Positions 61,715-64,000 of a stretch of 64,000 nt of DNA are shown here, piece by piece; the stretch's first letter is position 1, and each line of letters opens with the position of its first letter. A program made the position numbers and the translations under genes. The stretch is from DASPLX01 sp035627375. Its GTDB lineage: Bacteria > Pseudomonadota > Gammaproteobacteria > Burkholderiales > Burkholderiaceae_D. The notes under the pieces were generated by a model, which worked only from the letters and a program-made list of their open reading frames with translations, had not been told where the DNA came from and made no database searches. The stretch is taken from the NCBI GenBank assembly GCA_035627375.1, contig DASPLX010000049.1, forward strand, positions 1 through 64,000. Reading direction: 5' to 3'.

Positions 61715-63940
61715 TCACAGCGGCGTGCCGCCGATCTGGCCGCCGTCGTTTCTGGTAATGACGATCGTCGCCGAGCGCGGACGCGCGACGCCGCCGTCCG
61801 GCCAATGGCTTCCGTAGCTCGACGGATCGGCGAAATCCGGCGCGGTATCCTCGCCCGGATGCTGGACGTTGACGAACAAGGCGCGGCCGTCGGGCGTCTC
61901 CGCCAGACCGGTGATTTCGCACTCCTTGGGACCGACCAGGAAGCGGCGCAGGCTGGTGTCGTCGAGCGGCGCGCCGACATAGGTGTCGACCGCCTTGGTC
62001 GTCGCACCGTCGACGTTGTTCACGGTCTTCTTGCCGCCATCGCCCACCTTGCCGGGCACTGCAGCGAGCAGCATGCAATTGGTCACATCGGTATAGGCGC
62101 CGTCGTTGGTCTGGATCCAAAGCAGTCCGGTACTTCCGGCGAACCACAAACCGTCCGGGCTGGAAAAGTCATTGGCCGCCGTCAGGTTCGACAGGTTGAC
62201 GTTGGCCGCATCGGCGGAGGAGCGCGCCCCGAACAGGAAGATATCCCACTTGAACGCGGTTGCCGCCACGTCGCCGCTGTTTTCCGCCCAGCGGATAATA
62301 TGGCCGTTCGGATTGCCCTTTTGCGCTTTCGCCGCGGCTCCCTTCGGATCGTTGTAGAAGCGCGGGTTGGCGGCGTCGACGTTGGCTATCGTGCGCTTTG
62401 AATTGTTATTGTTGGTGAGGGTCATGTAGACCTCGCCGTTGGCAGGATTGACCGCGCCCCATTCCGGCCGATCCATCTTGGTCGCGCCGGCGGCATCGGC
62501 GGCCAGGCGAGCATGCACCAGCACGTCGGCCTGATCGGCGAAGGCATAGGCGGAATTGGCGGCGGCAATGTTGTTGCTGCCGAAGTTCAACTCCAACCAT
62601 TGGCCGGTGCCGTCGGCATTGAACCTCGCCGCGTACAGCTTGCCGTCGTCGAGATATTTGTCGCCGGCGGTCAGTCCCTTATCGGCGTCGGCCGGGTCCC
62701 ATACCGCGTTCGAGACGTACTTGTAGATGTATTCGTTCCGCGAATCGCAGCCCATGTACCAGACCAGCGGCTTGCCGGGAACGACCGGCCCCGGCCAAGC
62801 CCCTTCGTGCGCGAAGCGGCCGAGCGCGGTCCGCTTTTTCGGCACGGAAGCCGGATTGAAGGGATCGATTTCCACCACCCAGCCATAGGTGTTGGCGACA
62901 TTCCGGAAATCGTCGCTGCCGTCGGTCGACGTGCCGAGCTTCATCGCGTTCCAGCGTGTGAAGGAGGTATCGGCCGGATCGGCGGCAGTCGCGGTCGCCC
63001 ACAATTCGCGCCCCTCCCCTGCAACGCCGTAGCGCGCGAACGCGGCCAATTCCTTGGCGCTGCGCTTGGAATTGTCGAGCGCGGTGATGCGGCGAAAATA
63101 GCCGGCCCAATTCTCCTCGCACGTCAGATAGGTTCCCCAGGGAGTGTAGCCGTTCGCGCAGTTGCTGACCGTGCCGCGCGTCTTTGATCCGTCGGTGGAA
63201 TAGGCGGTGATCATGTAGGGCGACTTGGCTGCCGGCCCCGACAATGCCATGTCGGTGAAGGTGGTGATGCGGCGATTGAAAGCCGAATCCTTCTTGCATG
63301 AAAAGACGCCGTTGCTGCGGCTCACTTCGATGACGCTGACGCCGTGCGCGTTCAATTCCTTGACGACTTCGTCGGCGACGGTACGTACGCCGCCGACGAC
63401 GGTCGGCCCGCTTGGATGCAAATAGGACGGGGTGATGGCTTCGTGATTCATGCACAGCAGACCGCGATCGCTGACCGACGCGCTGTACTTGCCGTTCGCC
63501 GCGATGCCAAAGAAATGCATGCCGTCATGATGGTCGCCGGCGCGCTGTGCGAACGAGGCGGCCGTGTCCGTGCCGTCGTTCTTGTAATCCGCGACGCCGG
63601 CAGCGATCGGATCGCCCAGACGGTACAACACGGTCGCGGTATAGCCGGCCGGCACCGACAAGGCGTCGGCCAGGCTCTTGGCGACGGCATTGAAGTCGAG
63701 CGTCATGGCCCTGGCTGCCGAACCCGACGACGGCGCAATCGTCGTTCCGCCGGAGCCGTCGCGGCATGCGGCAAAACTGGTGCCGAAAAAAGCGGAAGCA
63801 GCGATGCCGAAGGAGCCCTTCAGGATGGAACGGCGGCTCAGGCGCACCCGCAATACGCTCTCGAAAGTCGGATTATTGGAGACATCGGTGCCAAGCTCTT
63901 CGTTGCCTTCCGGCATGGCAGGCGGAGTCGGGTCGTTCAT
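61715..63940 (-). CDS. PhoX-family (DUF839) phosphatase, Tat-exported
   Basis: A 741-residue secreted protein. A twin-arginine signal LSRRSILKG (34-42) precedes a hydrophobic stretch ending near Cys59 (SFAAC), so it could be a Tat lipoprotein. The body matches the PhoX/DUF839 beta-propeller family (GLLCMNHEAITPSYLHPSG, GTYLTCEENWAGYFRR, FSSPDGLWFAGSTGLLWIQT, VNVQHPGEDT). Such enzymes are calcium/iron-dependent alkaline phosphatases. ATG 63940 is chosen over a TTG at 63946. No Pho box is visible in the 60 bp available upstream. Confidence 0.88.
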   Translation of the reverse strand: MNDPTPPAMPEGNEELGTDVSNNPTFESVLRVRLSRRSILKGSFGIAASAFFGTSFAACRDGSGGTTIAPSSGSAARAMTLDFNAVAKSLADALSVPAGYTATVLYRLGDPIAAGVADYKNDGTDTAASFAQRAGDHHDGMHFFGIAANGKYSASVSDRGLLCMNHEAITPSYLHPSGPTVVGGVRTVADEVVKELNAHGVSVIEVSRSNGVFSCKKDSAFNRRITTFTDMALSGPAAKSPYMITAYSTDGSKTRGTVSNCANGYTPWGTYLTCEENWAGYFRRITALDNSKRSAKELAAFARYGVAGEGRELWATATAADPADTSFTRWNAMKLGTSTDGSDDFRNVANTYGWVVEIDPFNPASVPKKRTALGRFAHEGAWPGPVVPGKPLVWYMGCDSRNEYIYKYVSNAVWDPADADKGLTAGDKYLDDGKLYAARFNADGTGQWLELNFGSNNIAAANSAYAFADQADVLVHARLAADAAGATKMDRPEWGAVNPANGEVYMTLTNNNNSKRTIANVDAANPRFYNDPKGAAAKAQKGNPNGHIIRWAENSGDVAATAFKWDIFLFGARSSADAANVNLSNLTAANDFSSPDGLWFAGSTGLLWIQTNDGAYTDVTNCMLLAAVPGKVGDGGKKTVNNVDGATTKAVDTYVGAPLDDTSLRRFLVGPKECEITGLAETPDGRALFVNVQHPGEDTAPDFADPSSYGSHWPDGGVARPRSATIVITRNDGGQIGGTPL

Positions 63941-64000
63941 TTGCAAATTCTCGCGGTCTAAAGATGCGTGGATCGTAATGACGATTTGTGACTCGATCGT

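Overview
The window reads as a stretch of chromosome from a GC-rich betaproteobacterium, most likely Burkholderiales and perhaps Oxalobacteraceae. I infer this from gene content, protein wording and remembered synteny; no search was run. Genes are tightly packed, many pairs share ATGA or TTGA start/stop overlaps, and I see no insertion sequence, prophage, CRISPR array, tRNA or rRNA. Most of the window is core chromosome. The less ordinary parts are a nucleoside-scavenging block (32-43.6 kb), a dctBD pair between ffh and the pilSR cluster, and two Lys/Ala-rich nucleoid-type proteins.

Layout. 0-4 kb (minus): pyrimidine block with a pseudo-dihydroorotase, pyrB, pyrR, ruvX/yqgF and yqgE. 4.1-14.2 kb (minus): type IV pilus chemosensory operon pilG-pilH-pilI-pilJ-pilL, preceded by a rubredoxin. 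In Pseudomonas aeruginosa the same two groups also neighbour each other. 14.6-16.8 kb (plus): a degenerate ThiD-like kinase and hemL, facing corA across a shared terminator. 18-25.7 kb (minus): a DUF4124 protein, mtgA, aroE, a TonB-like protein, an RNB exoribonuclease, ubiC, yqiA and mpl. 25.9-32 kb (plus): a nucleotidyltransferase-like protein coupled to a TlpA-type thioredoxin, aroQ, accB, accC, prmA and a zinc-ribbon/DUF3426 protein.

32-43.8 kb (minus) is a nucleoside salvage and catabolism region. From the promoter inward it encodes ribokinase, a BMP-family nucleoside-binding protein, an ABC ATPase, two permeases, a nucleoside hydrolase, a 2-oxoglutarate/Fe(II) oxygenase and a LacI-family regulator; apt and a pseudouridine pair (psuK-psuG) follow. 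A sigma70-type promoter followed at once by three perfect head-to-tail 12-bp palindromes controls the block. The parts make chemical sense together: import nucleosides, split them into base and ribose, phosphorylate the ribose, recover adenine, and break down pseudouridine.

43.8-50.7 kb (minus): a frameshifted yggU, yggT, a histone-H1-like protein, and nrdA-nrdB with a pair of NrdR boxes upstream and a large stem-loop between the two genes. 50.7-55.7 kb (minus): ampD, pilR, pilS, a small PP0621-like protein and a CcsA/YpjD-like membrane protein. 55.8-59 kb (minus): dctD and dctB without a visible transporter. 59.4-61.6 kb (plus): ffh and a Lys/Ala-rich SWIB protein. 61.7-63.9 kb (minus): a Tat-exported PhoX-type phosphatase.

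The most unusual signals are: a second copy of the accC start (same first 11 residues, different synonymous codons) that forms an upstream ORF ending inside accC; the triple operator array; the oxygenase inside the nucleoside operon; the nrdA-nrdB stem-loop; and several enzymes whose catalytic motifs deviate (PyrC-like, ThiD-like, RNB nuclease, DctD).
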